Below are positions 32,643-45,305 of a DNA stretch of 64,000 bases, piece by piece (position 1 is the stretch's first letter; every line of letters starts with the position of its first letter). The stretch is from the NCBI GenBank assembly GCA_038503065.1, contig JBCAMK010000022.1:62001-126000 (forward strand), read 5' to 3'. This DNA is from Paragyromitra xinjiangensis (Eukaryota > Ascomycota > Pezizomycetes > Pezizales > Discinaceae). The notes beneath the pieces were generated by a model. That model was given only the letters and a program-made list of their open reading frames with translations, was not told the DNA's origin and did not search any database. Both the position numbers and the translations under genes were made by a program.

Positions 32643-35600
32643 TTATATTGTGCGGTGTGCCCCATGCTGCAACAGGATCTCCACAACTTTCTCGTTCCCC
32701 CAATAGGACGCTGCTTGCAGAGCCGTTCCGTATTTACCGCCCTGAGCGTTGACGTCTGCCCCATGCTGCAACAGGATCTCCACAACCTTCTCGTCCCCCC
32801 GATAGGACACTGCTTGCAGAGCCGTTCCGCATTCACCGCCTTGAGCGTTGGTGTCTGCCCCATGCCGCAACAGGATCTCCACAACTTCCTGAGAGCCATT
32901 CTGGGTCGCTGCTAGCAGGGCCGTTCCGTATTTACCGCCCCGAGCGTTGACGTCTGCCCCATGCTGCAACAGGATCTCCACAGCCTTCTCGTTCCCCCAA
33001 TAGGACGCTGCCTGCAGAGCCGTTCCGTATTCACCGCCCTGAGCGTTGGTGTCTGCCCCATGTCGCAACAGGATCTCCACAACTTTCTTGTTCCCCCGAT
33101 AGGACGCTGCGTGCAGAGCCGTTCCGCATTCACCGCCCTGAGCGTTGACGTCTGCCCCATGCCGCAACAGGATCTCCACAACTTCCTGAGAGCCATCCTG
33201 GGACGCTGCCTGCAGAGCCGTTCCGTATTTACCGCCCCGAGCGTTGACGTCTGCCCCATGCTGCAACAGGATCTCCACAACTTTCTCTTTCCCCCAATAG
33301 GACGCTGCCTGCAGAGCCGTTCCGTATTTACCGCCCCGAGCGTTGACGTCTGCCCCATGCCGCAACAGGATCTCCACAACTTCCTGAGAGCTATACCACT
33401 TGCAGGACGCTGCCTGCAGGGCCGTTCCGTATTCACCGTCCTGAGCGTTGACGTCTGCCCCATGCTGCAACAGGATCTCCACAACTTTCTCTTTCCCCCA
33501 ATAGGACGCTGCCTGCAGAGCCGTTCCATATTTACCGCCCCGAGCGTTGACGTCTGCCCCATGCCGCAACAGGATCTCCACAACTTCCTGAGAGCTATAC
33601 CACTTGCAGGACGCTGCCTGCAGGGCCATTCCATATTCACCGCCCTGAGCGTTGACGTCTGCCCCATGCTGCAACAGGATCTCCACAACTTTCTCTTTCC
33701 CCCAATAGGACGCTGCCTGCAGAGCCGTTCCGTATTTACCGCCCCGAGCGTTGACGTCTGCCCCATGCCGCAACAGGATCTCCACAACTTCCTGAGAGCC
33801 ATACCACTTGCAGGACGCTGCCTGCAGGGCCGTTCCGTATTCACCGCCCTGAGCGTTGACGTCTGCCCCATGCCGCAACAGGATCTCCACAACTTTCTCT
33901 TTCCCCCAATAGGACGCTGCGTGCAGAGCCGTTCCGTATTCACCGCCCCGAGCGTTGACGTCTGCCCCATGCCGCAACAGGATCTCCACAACTTTCTCTT
34001 TCCCCCGATAGGACACTGCTTGCAGAGCCGTTCCGTATTCACCGCCCTGAGCGTTGACGTCTGCCCCATGCTGCAACAGGATCTCCACAACTTTCTCTTT
34101 CCCCCAATAGGACGCTGCGTGCAGAGCCGTTCCGTATTTACCGCCCTGAGCGTTGACGTCTGCCCCATGCTGCAACAGGATCTCCACAGCCTTCTCTTTC
34201 CCCAGATAGGACGCTGCGTGCAGAGCCGTTCCGTATTCACCGCCCTGAGCGTTGATGTCTGCCCCATGCTGCAACAGGATCTCCACAACTTTCTCTTTCC
34301 CCCGATAGGACGCTGCGTGCAGAGCCGTTCTGTATTCACCGCCCTGAGCGTTGACGTCTGCCCCATGCTGCAACAGGATCTCCACAACTTTCTCTTTCCC
34401 CCAATAGGACGCTGCCTGCAGAGCCGTTCCGTATTCACCGCCCCGAGCGTTGACGTCTGCCCCATGCCGCAACAGGATCTCCACAACTTCCTGAGAGCTA
34501 TACCACTTGCAGGACGCTGCCTGCAGAGCCGTTCCGTATTTACCGCCCCGAGCGTTGACGTCTGCCCCATGCCGCAACAGGATCTCCACAACTTCCGGAG
34601 AGCCATTCCAGGACGCTGCCTGCAGAGCCGTTCCGTATTCACCGCCCTCAGTGTTGACGTCTGCCCCATGCCGCAACGGGATCTCCACAACTTCCTGAGA
34701 GCCATACCACTTGCAGGACGCTACGTGCAGAGCCGTTCTGTATTCACCGCCCTGAGCGTTGATGTCTGCCCCATGCTGCAACAGGATCTCCACAACTTCC
34801 GGATAGCCATTCCGGGACGCTGCCTGCAGAGCCGTTCCGTATTCACCGCCCCGAGCGTTGACGTCTGCCCCATGCCGCAACAGAATCTCCACAACTTCCA
34901 GAGAGCCATTCCGGGACGCTACGTGCAGAGCCGTTCCGTATTTACCGCCCCGAGCGTTGACGTCTGCCCCATGCCGCAACAGGATCTCCACAACTTCCTG
35001 AGAGCCATTCCGGGACGCTGCCTGCAGAGCCGTTCCGTATTCACCGCCCTCAGTGTTGACGTCTGCCCCATGCTGCAATAGTACTTTTACCACCTCCTCG
35101 TGCCCCCCAGAGGATGCTGCTCCTAGAGCTGTGCTATTCAGCCAACCCCCGCGATTAGCGTCTGCCCCAAACTGTAACAGAATTCCCACTGTGCGCTTAT
35201 GGCCATTTTTAGCTGCTAAACCTAGAAGGCAGCAACCATCAGGAAACTTTCCATTAGGGTCTGCACCTTTGCTTAGTAAGTGTTGAGTAAGACTGAAAAG
35301 ATCCCATTGGACGGGGAGAAGCAGGTTGAATATGTGGCCCAAATCGTATTTCCAGTCTCTATCGGATCTCAACATCCAATCAGATCCAGAGAATAACCAA
35401 TCAAGGCCACAGTCCATCGCATTCCGACGCAGCACATCTGTCAATGATCGGGTTCTTGGCGCACTCTCTATGCTGCACAATTTTTCAAAGGGTTCTAGGA
35501 TTCCTTCTTGCACAATTTCCAGTTTTGCGTGACGGAACCATTTTGTAGCAGCGTATGTGAATAGAGGAAATGATTCGACCCTATTTTGAAAATCGGAGTC

Positions 35601-37931
35601 GCCTTCGTCGGGATCGCTCTCTTCCTTAGAGCATCTAGGATAAAGGGCGAATCTAAGGTAGGTGAGGCAAATCTTGGATATCTCAATGGATGCGGATATC
35701 TCTTGCATGGCAAACTGAGAAGCTGGGCCGCGCCGGATCCTTTCTGACTTGAGGTATTCTTGGACAGAGTAATGAGCAAGTCCGAGTTTATCTTCGTTAA
35801 AGCTGAAAAGGCTCCCGCATATTGAAAGTAAGCTGCTCGGCTCATTGAGCCGAGCACCTTCGTCCAATTCCTCTTCTCCCTCCTCTATAATCACGGCCTC
35901 AGCTACTTCCTCTAAGGTCATCGGGCGGGCAGCAAAGACAACCCATTGGAGAGTTCTTCGAACGAGTTCCTTATCTGTCTCAGATTTGATGCTGAGAAGT
36001 ATTCGATCGTATGTATCGTCTAAACTTTGCGGAAGCGAAACCAAAGCCTTTCGAATAGCATTCGGCGTTCGCGAATCTCGAATGGTGTCGAGTTGGCATT
36101 TGACCCAGCGAAACCTATAGCACATCCAAGTTAGATGCATATTGACTAGAGAAAAAGTCGATAACATACATCCCCTTTGCCCCTCGAACAAGAGCAGAAA
36201 TAATATCCCTTTTGAGATTTTCTCCCAACTTCTTCAGTTTTTCATCTCCCTCCATGCTCTTAGAAACATATAAGCCAACATCAGTTGCTACTTTATCATC
36301 CTGGATGGAAATAGTCTGAATCCAATCCTTTGAAAAGGCTGTCTCTATGTCATGTTCCTTTCGACTAGTGAAAAGGAAACTAGTGTTCTGCAGGTTCCCG
36401 GTTTCGACTAATTGGTTGAGTGTGGGTAACAAAATTTCTCTCTCATCACATTCGTCCAAGGCATCAAGGATGATAAAACACCTCGTGAAACATCCTGACA
36501 CCGCTTTTAGGAGACTTCGTAACTCTTCAAGCGGCGGGCACAAGTGCGTTTTGTGTTTCTCGTACAGTCTGTCGACCTCGTCTGGAATGGTATCGCAGCT
36601 TTTGAATAGTTGAAACAGTAGGGACCTTAGCATTCCTATTGTGTTTTGCTTTTCGCGATCCTTAAAATCGAAGTAGAAATAAGCAACCGCGGTACCGGCG
36701 GAGCCTCTATAGGTAGACATCACTTTTTGAATGATGGTTGACCTGACCACACCGAGGGTTTTGTGAGAAATTTGAAGGCAAATAGCACAGTATATGGGAT
36801 ACATACGTTAAAATTGTCTTTCCTGCCCCCGCTGTACAATTGAATCGCGTTAGCACTGATTGGAAATTGCTGGAAATTGCTGGGTCATGCTAATACGTAC
36901 GAATTCCGTGCAACCACAGCACTGACCCCGCTTTATCCTGCCATCCTTTAAAGCCCTGCCCTTCGGTAAACCACACCCCTGTTCCTGGCTGTTGGAGAGC
37001 ACAAGCAGCGTGATGATTCGATTGATGATCTATTCTAGATACCCACCCAAGAATATCGTCACGCCTCTTCTTAAGTTCCTCCTCTAACTCGCCATTAGCA
37101 AAGAAACCTATACTAAGGTGTGTAGAATTACTTTTACGAATTTCTGTCTCCTCAGATAGGCGACGCTTTGTATCACGACAAAGCTGTTCAAGGTTATCAT
37201 CGGTATTCCGAGCATGCTTTCCGAGAACTTGTTGCTCGCTCAGTGATTTATCGAGAGTTTTTCGCACATGGTCCTGGAATACAACTTCCTCAACCGCCCG
37301 GAGGTTGGACTCACGGCGGAGCCCCTCAACATTACTGTTGGTGTTCCGGACGTGTTTCCCAATAATCTGTTGCTCCTTTTGGGATTCATCAAGTGTTTTC
37401 CGTAGATAGTTATCAATTGCCCTCGAAAGTGTCCTACACCCCAGTTAATACCTTCTAATTATCTATACTAATATACCGATTTCGGAAACCTCACATTTGA
37501 TCCGCACCCAAAGCTAGTTGAAATACCGACTTCAGCCGCTCAAGGCGCTCTATATCTCGTTTGATGTCTTTGTCTTTGAAAGGTCCCACAAGATAGTCTC
37601 CAAGCTTGGGGGTGCCCACGAGTTTGCCCAGCCGCTTCTGCACCCGTTTTAAGATCTCATCACAAGACTTGAGAGGGCCCCCAGGCTGATCGAGTAACTC
37701 TAGTGCCGAAGATGGGTTGTTGCCCAGCGTAGCCTGAGCAATCTCTAATTGCCCCTTCAGAACCGATAGGACATCATACAAGGAAGTCAATTCATAAACG
37801 AGGGCTTTTAGTTCCTTAGGGGCATCTTTCAAAGCTCCAATGTAGCTGTAGCCCTGCGATACGACCGTTCCTGTCAGTTGCCATATGGCAATAACACTCG
37901 AAACAACTCCCAACGCCGACACTGGGTCCAT
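32643..37931 (-). CDS. NLR-like protein: Fungal_N, NACHT, high-identity ankyrin array
   Basis: Five exons (37931-37495, 37433-36901, 36831-36807, 36742-36170, 36114-32643) give 1,679 residues. Residues 1-145 are a Fungal_N-type helical domain (MDPVSALGVVSSVIAIWQLTG; DAPKELKALVYEL). Residues 146-310 are a helical linker with an internal duplication. NACHT: Walker A GIPGAGKTIL near 322-331, Walker B CFIILDALDECDE near 420-432, then FLFTSRKE and GMFRWVKCQLDTIRD. The 25-nt exon 3 encodes most of the P-loop. After a helical region (VVFAARPMTLEEVAEAV; LAHYSVQEYLKSERI) come two to three ordinary ankyrin repeats, then 24 nearly identical ones to the end. Such architecture is that of fungal STAND receptors in non-self recognition and regulated cell death; ligand and effector partner are unknown. 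Confidence 0.92.
32646..35080 (-). repeat. Tandem array of 24 near-identical ankyrin repeats (99/105 bp)
   Basis: Unit of 33 codons (consensus core HGADVNA[R/Q]GG[K/E]YGTAL[Q/H]AAS) with three loop variants: RNGSQE, YWGKEK and the 35-codon CKWYSSQE form. Differences cluster at a few codons, while most positions are identical at DNA level. The array ends inside a 25th unit, reading HGAH then three residues and stop. Confidence 0.95.
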
Positions 37932-40900
37932 ATTGAATGGAGCTAAAGATGTTCAAAGATTGTCTTCGATAGTGAGTAGTGAGAGGTAATTCAAACAGAC
38001 AAAACGCCAGTGTAGGTATATCCGAAGCGTCTCGCTAGGGTGTCAAGTCGATCGTGAAGTGAGGAGCCGTCAAAATAGCTTCGGGTTTGAGGGCAATACG
38101 TAGCAGCACAGCTCGAACGCGCGGAGACATCAGGTTCTGTTTTGGTTGGCGCGGAGGAATCAATCTAGCAAGACTGAAAGGTAAGGAATTAGGGCGGAGC
38201 AGAGTCCGCATACTTCTCGATAGGACAGAGTGCAAGCCATTCTTGTCTTTGCTTCATGACTTTATTCGTGGACTATAGCCTGAGGCTCAAGTCAACCCAT
38301 ACCCAACTCGCAACCTGCATAGAGGCTAAGCCATTCCCACAACTTCATAGAATGCTCTAGAGACAAAGACGTTTCACTGCGAACCAGAAGCTATAACAGA
38401 CATGCTGTGATGCAAGATATGATGAGGTTTCCTCCTATCCATCGTTGACGGGGCGCAGCGGAGGTGTCGTGGCAACAAGACGTGGAGCCTTAGCGAACAC
38501 CACCACAACCTAGAGTAGAGGCCTCGCAAACCGCCTTCCAAGTGTTCGCATCAAACTCGGGGAACCATATAGGCGCATCAATCGCACCCTTAAGCGCGAT
38601 TATCGATTCAGCCTGACAGGGCATTATTGCATCGTTACATCCGAGCCTCACCCGCGAATCAGAGGCTTCATAGCTCATAGCCCAATTTCCGCCAGATGCT
38701 AAGCTTTTGTTAACTTACTAGCCTTCTTCGTAGAATATAAGGTCAGCTTAAATTCGACTTTAAGTTATAATTTTCTGTAATAAATAACCTCAAGCAGGAA
38801 TAGCTTACCACGGCTATTTTATCAATAGCCCTAACCACACCGGGACACGCAAACCTCCAAAGCTTGGCAATGTCCTGTTATTCTGTTAGAATGCAGACTC
38901 AGATAGTATGAGAAACTCTACCCTACCACCTGAGCCCTTCCCTCAATTTTCTGTTATCTTTTACTAATCGCGGCCCTACTAGAGCTTCAAGGAAACGCCC
39001 TTCCATAACAATAACTTGGCACCTACCTCCATTGCGAAGTTGTTAGCCGATCAACGAGAAACTATTCGCACCTTTCAAATGAACCGTCGACATGCTGACC
39101 TTAATATCTTCAAATACTTCAGGATATGCTATATTTGCCTTAATAAGTTCATACCATCTCGGAAGACCATCGAAACACCCCTGTCGGGGATGAGTCGAGA
39201 CATGTAAACTAAGTAGTACACATGAAACACTGATATTTCGTGATGGTAGCCTGTTAAGAAAAATGGTGAGATATCCAGTGTGTTCTCTATCTCTAGACGT
39301 TATCGCTCTTTGATATATATTTCTTGCTAATATTTGAAAGATAGGACTTACCAACCCAGAACATCTTCATCACAAAAGATACCGACAACTAGGCACAGTA
39401 ACTCTCCACCCCACGGTAGCCGTCGAAGTACTTGCCCTAAACCACCAGAAAAATTAGCTAAAATCACCCAAAGAGAAATCGTTTCTAGAGAACCTGGTGA
39501 AAAGCGAACATAGGAAAAAGCCACAGTCTAATACAAGAATGCTTCCCTATGTTTTTAACACCAGCGTTAACACTGAGCCGGGAAACATGATGCGGCACCT
39601 ATCAGCAGTTGCGACGGGCCGGCCTCCAACATCCCAACAACGAAGCTTTAACTTCGGAGCCGGCGTGTATGAAATAGACGATAGAAAACGGATGCCGAAG
39701 ATTTTTCTCACCCCCGAATCCCCCAGGTTGATGCTATCAAGCAACACTCGGAGATGAATATAACTTTGCCTAGATATGTCACGTATCGCGGAGCCATTGC
39801 GATAGATTTTTAGCACAATCAGATGTCCTAGGCGTGCTGAGGTATCTCCTTCAAATGGCAAACTCCACTCCACACACTAAGTGCGCTAGAAGAGCCTAGT
39901 GTACGCTCTGGACTGCTAGTTAGCCAGCTAAGCTTCGAAGTCGCTGATTGTCCCTTCCAATCCCGCGCTGAGCCAAACTATAGTGCTATATGGGCTTCCA
40001 CAAAAGTTTAACTGGTTGAGGCTTGAGGAAACAACAGACAAAGATCTAATTCTCTCACGATAGTTTTATATTCCACCCAGCGATAGTCAATCTGCTCTCT
40101 GACGTCGACCCTACAGAGAGTCTGTGGAAATATAACAAGTTAGTCTTGCGCCACTCTAGCCTCTTCTAGAAGGCTAAAGGTAGATGCACCAATGTCCGCT
40201 TTACACATGTGAGATGCGGTGCCGTACAGCCTTTGGTGGAATCACTGCACGAAAGGCTAGCAGGATACCGTGACCAATGCCCGCTTCTGAACCCTCATTG
40301 GGAGTCCGAAAGGCTGATAAAAGCCCTGAATCTCAAACCCTACGTTTCTATCGGTAGCAAAGCTGTACCAGTCCTGAATGCTTTCCATGCCAATCGGATA
40401 CAACATCTAACATAGCTTGTCCACGCGATGCCCTGCATCTAGAGATACAACCCACCCATACATGTAGCTTCGATCCTCCCGTTTACGAGCTGAGGTCAAA
40501 TGTTTAAACCCCGCGAGCAACTTTGCCTATGAAATAAGATACGGCAATATATACCTAATGCACTTAAATGACTGTTCAGAGAGCGGGATAAAACAACCGG
40601 ATCAGGGAGCTGATATCATGATGCGAGACTTAGTCAGCAGGATTGGTTAACCTTGGGCCAATGACCAACGTGCAGAAAACAAAAGTTCAGCAAAGATAGA
40701 AGTAAAATGGAAGGTTGTAATTAAAAAGAAATTCGTATCCACTCGGTACTCGTTCCTTGTAAAAAGGTTTTTATCGGACTGTATATACTTTTGTTTTTCC
40801 CAATTCTCTTTTGTCTACAAGGCTGGCCCGTTAGAACTACGAAAGGCAAGGGAACAAATAAAAAATGGCCTACAATCATGATCATATGACTCTTTTTTAC

Positions 40901-43515
40901 TCTTAGACACTTTGGAAGCGATCAACTACCTCGCCGGTATTTACGTCCGTGTACTTGATATTTGCCACCTGATACCTACAAAGATTTCATTGGTGTATAG
41001 ACGACTGCATATATGCCAACCACTCATGATGGCATCACAAGATAAAGATTGCACTTTACTCCATTCGATATAAAAACACAAACATTGACTAAATTATTAC
41101 AATAAGTCCCTGGTAGGTCAAACCTCTACCAATGCTACGCTCCTAAGCAGGTCGATGTCGGGAATGGCCCAAGAATATGGGATGCGGAGCCGAGGGGCGT
41201 AATGGTACCCACTATTTGCCCCTAAGCGCAAAACCCACCAAATTTTTCAATAACACGAACCAGCCCCCCTATGATAGTTCTTATCGTTGCACTTCTTCTC
41301 TCAATCTTAGAAAATTCTCTTATTCATGGATTGCATCCGGCGTACACCAAGGCGGGGCAAACTCTGATATGAAAGTTCTGTCTTCCGGTCCTCTCACCAC
41401 AAAAGATCAAAGAAACCGTTATCTCGCATGAAGAAGACAGCAAATTGTCTCCTCAATCAATTGTCCGCCTCGTGCTATCATCCTCAAGCTGCCATTGACC
41501 CGATTACCCCTCTTTCCCCCAAACTTCTCGTTGGCAATAAGGCTTTTCGCACTGAGTTCATCTGCATAAGCACCCCGTGACCCCAGCCCCGCAATTGCAA
41601 GAACGTTTATGACACTTCATGTAGCTTTCGAGGAGCTTCCAGTCCCTAAGAGAATATGCACTTTCAATGATCGATCTCGATCGCGGGAGAGAGTTTGATT
41701 CTCAACTCTGCTGACCTCAAACTGGAACCGGGGAAGCCTTAATTTTCAGCTGGAACATCAATAAAACAATTACCCCAGGGGCTAATCGATCCTCTCTTGA
41801 CAGTTAAAATCCGTTGTCTGTAATATCCAGTAAACTCTCACTTGTGGCACATTATGTAGGTTCTGAAACCCGTGGCTATGTAGGTATAATATGTATGTTA
41901 ACATGCAGTTTAGGCGTCCTGTAATAGCAGAAAAGTGCCCCAGAGATTAATGAACGTGATCAATTGCTCCACCGTGGTCCGGAATCGAGGCTGTATTGTT
42001 TTCACGAACGGTGTTGACGCTTTGATGCATGTCGTAGCTATATTATAGTTTAATATAAGTTGAATTGACTGCCACATAGTCGAAACTCCTTCGCTGGCTT
42101 TACATGCTATACTTCTAGGTAGCAGCAGGTTTTTGGGGGTGCGCAGAGTTTTTATGAATGAAAAAAATGGCGCGAGTGATCAAAATGGTGCGTGGTTGTT
42201 GTAATTCTTAGGCTATCAATGTGGACGTTGGAAATGAGAAAACGGTGATGGACTGACACTTGCCAACCATTCAGCCAAGTCAGAACCTAAGGGCATTATT
42301 GCTCTAGATGTCATCTCGAAATGTGGCCAATCCTATATTGCAATTGATGTCTCACCATGATATTGATTCCATAATCACTAACTCCCACATCAAGCTGAGC
42401 CATAGAGACGTGGTCAAGGCAGAAACAACATGCCAGCTAATAGCCGAGAGTTCTGCCCATCGAACATCTTGATTCCCTCTCCACGGAGACAGCCATCTTC
42501 ATTCGAAATAACCGCGTTATCCATACCAAATTCATGAACTCATCACTCATCACTCATCAATGATGATATCCACAGAAGCACTGCGCACATCTAGTCCATG
42601 TCAGAGAAGGGAAACATCATCAAACTGCACATTAACCCCCACACTACCAGTTTCTCCTAGTTGCGAAACTCACGCATCTTTCCTGGCGCTACGTAGACGT
42701 TGTCTGCCTCAATACGCAGTACACCTTACTGTACAAACAATTCACCAAGCAAGAAATCTACCAGAAAACCCGCCAAAACCATCATCACCGCTCTACAACC
42801 CTTCCTACAACCAATTACAACCAAACCTACATCCTCAATCCCAATCCGAAATGTTTACAGAATATTCAGCCGCAACAACACACCACTGGTCCGCATCACC
42901 GCAAAACACCTTGGTGCTACGTGGGCACCCTGCACGAAAAAACATTCGTCCCAACATCTGTGTGGGTGAGCGCTGTCACCTGCAGCAATGCCATTGTCCT
43001 GCGTGGCCATTAACAGGTTGCAAAGCCAGCCAGCTGCATTTGCCACATCACGATTCTATTGGCTGGAGCGTTCCTTTTTCTTCTCCTGAAGTTTTACAAT
43101 GTTTCTGTTGCATCGATGACCGCAATAGATGGAGCTTTGTTAGATGCGAGGCTTTCTCAAGGCTTTCTTTTCATCCTCTGCACTGACAGGTGCCTAGACC
43201 ACCCTGCGGTGTGAACGCTATAGCTATTTTTTTCTTACATCGTACTACCGATAGGTGTGATGTACCGAGATCTGTTGTCACTAGCACGACGGGTTCCTGC
43301 GATGCGCAGGGACAGATGCACTTTGTTTCCGCCGCACCGTTGAATCCCAGGAGAACTTGATGAAACGAAACCCGGTACAGAGGACCGTGAAGGAAGAGAA
43401 GAAAAAAAAAAAACCGTCCAAACAATATGAATAATGAATATCCCACTCTTCATAAACCTACCTTTTCCCATCCCTCACTCAACCGATCTCCACCTCACAT
43501 CTCCGCGTCATCAAG
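37932..43515. other. Long gene-poor tract
   Basis: About 5.6 kb without a supportable gene. The best frames are 39547-39873 (minus) and 42560-43186 (plus, 208 codons). The latter is Ser/Pro/Thr-rich then Cys-rich (CVGERCHLQQCHC, QCFCCIDD), has no signal peptide and matches no family known to me; it may be chance or a decayed gene. No repeat copies recognised. Confidence 0.5.
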
Positions 43516-44716
43516 ATGTCTCAAGAAATGAACGAGATCCCCACCTCCATCCTCTGCATCGAGCCCGACTCCGGGTTCCGGTGCCTTCTCTCCTTCCTCA
43601 TCCTCGATGAACTCCTCTCGCGTGTCTCCCGTGCTATGTCTCTCCCCCGTCGTCTCCCCATGCGTCACATCTTCGATCTCGTCGGTGGCGAAGGGTCCGG
43701 CGGGATAGTAGCACTCCTCGTCGGTCGACTAGGTCTCACGAGAGCCTCCGCTCCAGGTCTACTCCAGCAGATGATGCCGAAGTTTTGTCCCTGGGGAGGA
43801 GTAGGACGGAAGAGTAACGGGACTCATTTACGACATCCATTTTTGTCCGGACTCACGCAACCGATGTTTTCTCGACTCGACGCGGAAGCTGTCCCGAGGG
43901 GTGAGAGTACATTTTTCAATCGGGACTGTGTGAAAACGTGTGTTCTTGCGAATCTAGAAGGGATGCCTCAGAGTAAGAGTTTCTCGAGGAGACTGAAAGA
44001 TTGGATTAAACGTATGAAATCTAAAGCCAGAGTTCTACCAATTAAGTAAGCCACCCGCCCTCCCCCATCTTAAAACCCATACTAACATCTCCAGAATCTG
44101 CTCCCGTCTCATCGTTGGTAAAGTCTACACGAGCATGTTCTTCAGCGCCGAAAAAGTCTCCGACCCCTCCTTCTCCGGCCCCCCGCGCGCCGTCAAGGAG
44201 CGGTTCGGAACCTACGACCCTACACTCTCCCGTCCAAACGTCCGCATCTCTGATATCGCGCAAGCGACATTCACACACGACAACCTCGTAGAGCCGAAAA
44301 CGATCAATGGCCGTCGCTACGGCGATAAACACAAGAGCTCTGGCGCTATCCTGGACATAATCGACGAGACGAACGCACTATTCCCAGACCGAAAGCTAGG
44401 TGTCATCGTACGCATTGGCGGGGAGGTCATGGAGGATTTGTCGGCTGTTCGACTCACGAGGACTGGGGACCCGAATGATGAGGTTAGCTTTTTGGATCGT
44501 GTGCCGAAGAGTAATGTTTTTCAGATCTCGCTTCCGGAGGTTGGGTATCCGATTGATTTGATTGATGATCCGACGAAGGTGTATGAGGCGTTTGATAAGT
44601 GGTGTGGGAGGCCGGATGTGGATGAGGTGTTGGAGAAATGTGCAGAGGCGTTGTGTAAATCGATTGATGCGAGGGCTAAGCATTATCCGGCGGATGTTGC
44701 GAGAGATTGTGTTTAG
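43516..44716 (+). CDS. Patatin-like protein lacking catalytic residues
   Basis: Exons 43516-44045 and 44095-44716 (49-nt GTAAGC..CAG intron) give 383 residues. The order of segments follows the patatin-like phospholipase domain: ILCIEPDSGFRCLLSFLILDELL at the place of the LSLDGGGVRG oxyanion loop, FDLVGGEGSGGIVALLVGRL at the nucleophile elbow, then NVRISDIAQATFTHDNLVEP, like the WEAARATSAAPTYFxP block. The elbow, normally G-x-S-x-G, reads G58-E-G-S-G62, so the nucleophile position (60) is Gly. The GGGxRG loop is also replaced, and the catalytic DGG/DGA segment reads YGDKHKSSG. Hydrolase activity is therefore unlikely. Fungal patatin domains often accompany NLR-type proteins, here about 6 kb away; a functional link is only conjecture. 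Confidence 0.72.
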
Positions 44717-45305
44717 GGGACTGAGTAGGGGGTCGGAGAGAGTTGAGATTTCTGATCATGTTGAAATTGCAAATTGTTATGAGGGTGATATGAATTTGAT
44801 ATAGCGAGAACATATGAAATTGTATGGACGATGGGTATCGAGTAGCAAGACAATTTGATAATTGCGTATTGTCATTATGCAAAGATTGATTCGGTGGAAA
44901 TTACGGCCTTCATGATTCGTTTCAATTAGCATCTCTAGTTCCAGTTATATAGCAAACAATGATTATTATTCCACTTGCCTCTCGAGTGAGCATACGTGAT
45001 GCGACCCCCACCATAACAGGTCCAGACCGCTATAATAGAACAGCTCGCCAAGTCACCATACAGTCGAGTGCTACAAACCCGTTTCAGACCTGCAGATACC
45101 CCCGTGAACCCCACGGGTCAGCAAGGAGAAAAAGCAATAAAGATACGCACGGGTTCAGCCTTGGGGGTGTGCAGCTGGGTTTTATATGAATGCGGATAGG
45201 TATCCGCTGAGTATTTGACCGTGCTGAATTCCAAGACCGCAGAGTGAGGGTACTTGGAATCTGGCTCGCATACAGAGAACACGAACTGACGAGCAGATCA
45301 ACTCT
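44717..45305. other. Intergenic, nothing recognised
   Basis: About 590 bp downstream of the patatin-like gene. No gene, repeat or RNA identified. Confidence 0.5.

Noticed and set aside
32961..35081. 706-codon open frame on the plus strand opposite the NLR, and a 597-codon frame in another minus-strand register (34705-32912)
   Set aside because: Both follow from a stop-free 99/105-bp repeat whose length is a multiple of three; they are shadows of the ankyrin array.
42560..43186. 208-codon plus-strand frame with a Cys-rich end
   Set aside because: No family, no signal peptide, Ser/Thr/Pro bias typical of chance frames; mentioned in the gene-poor tract only.
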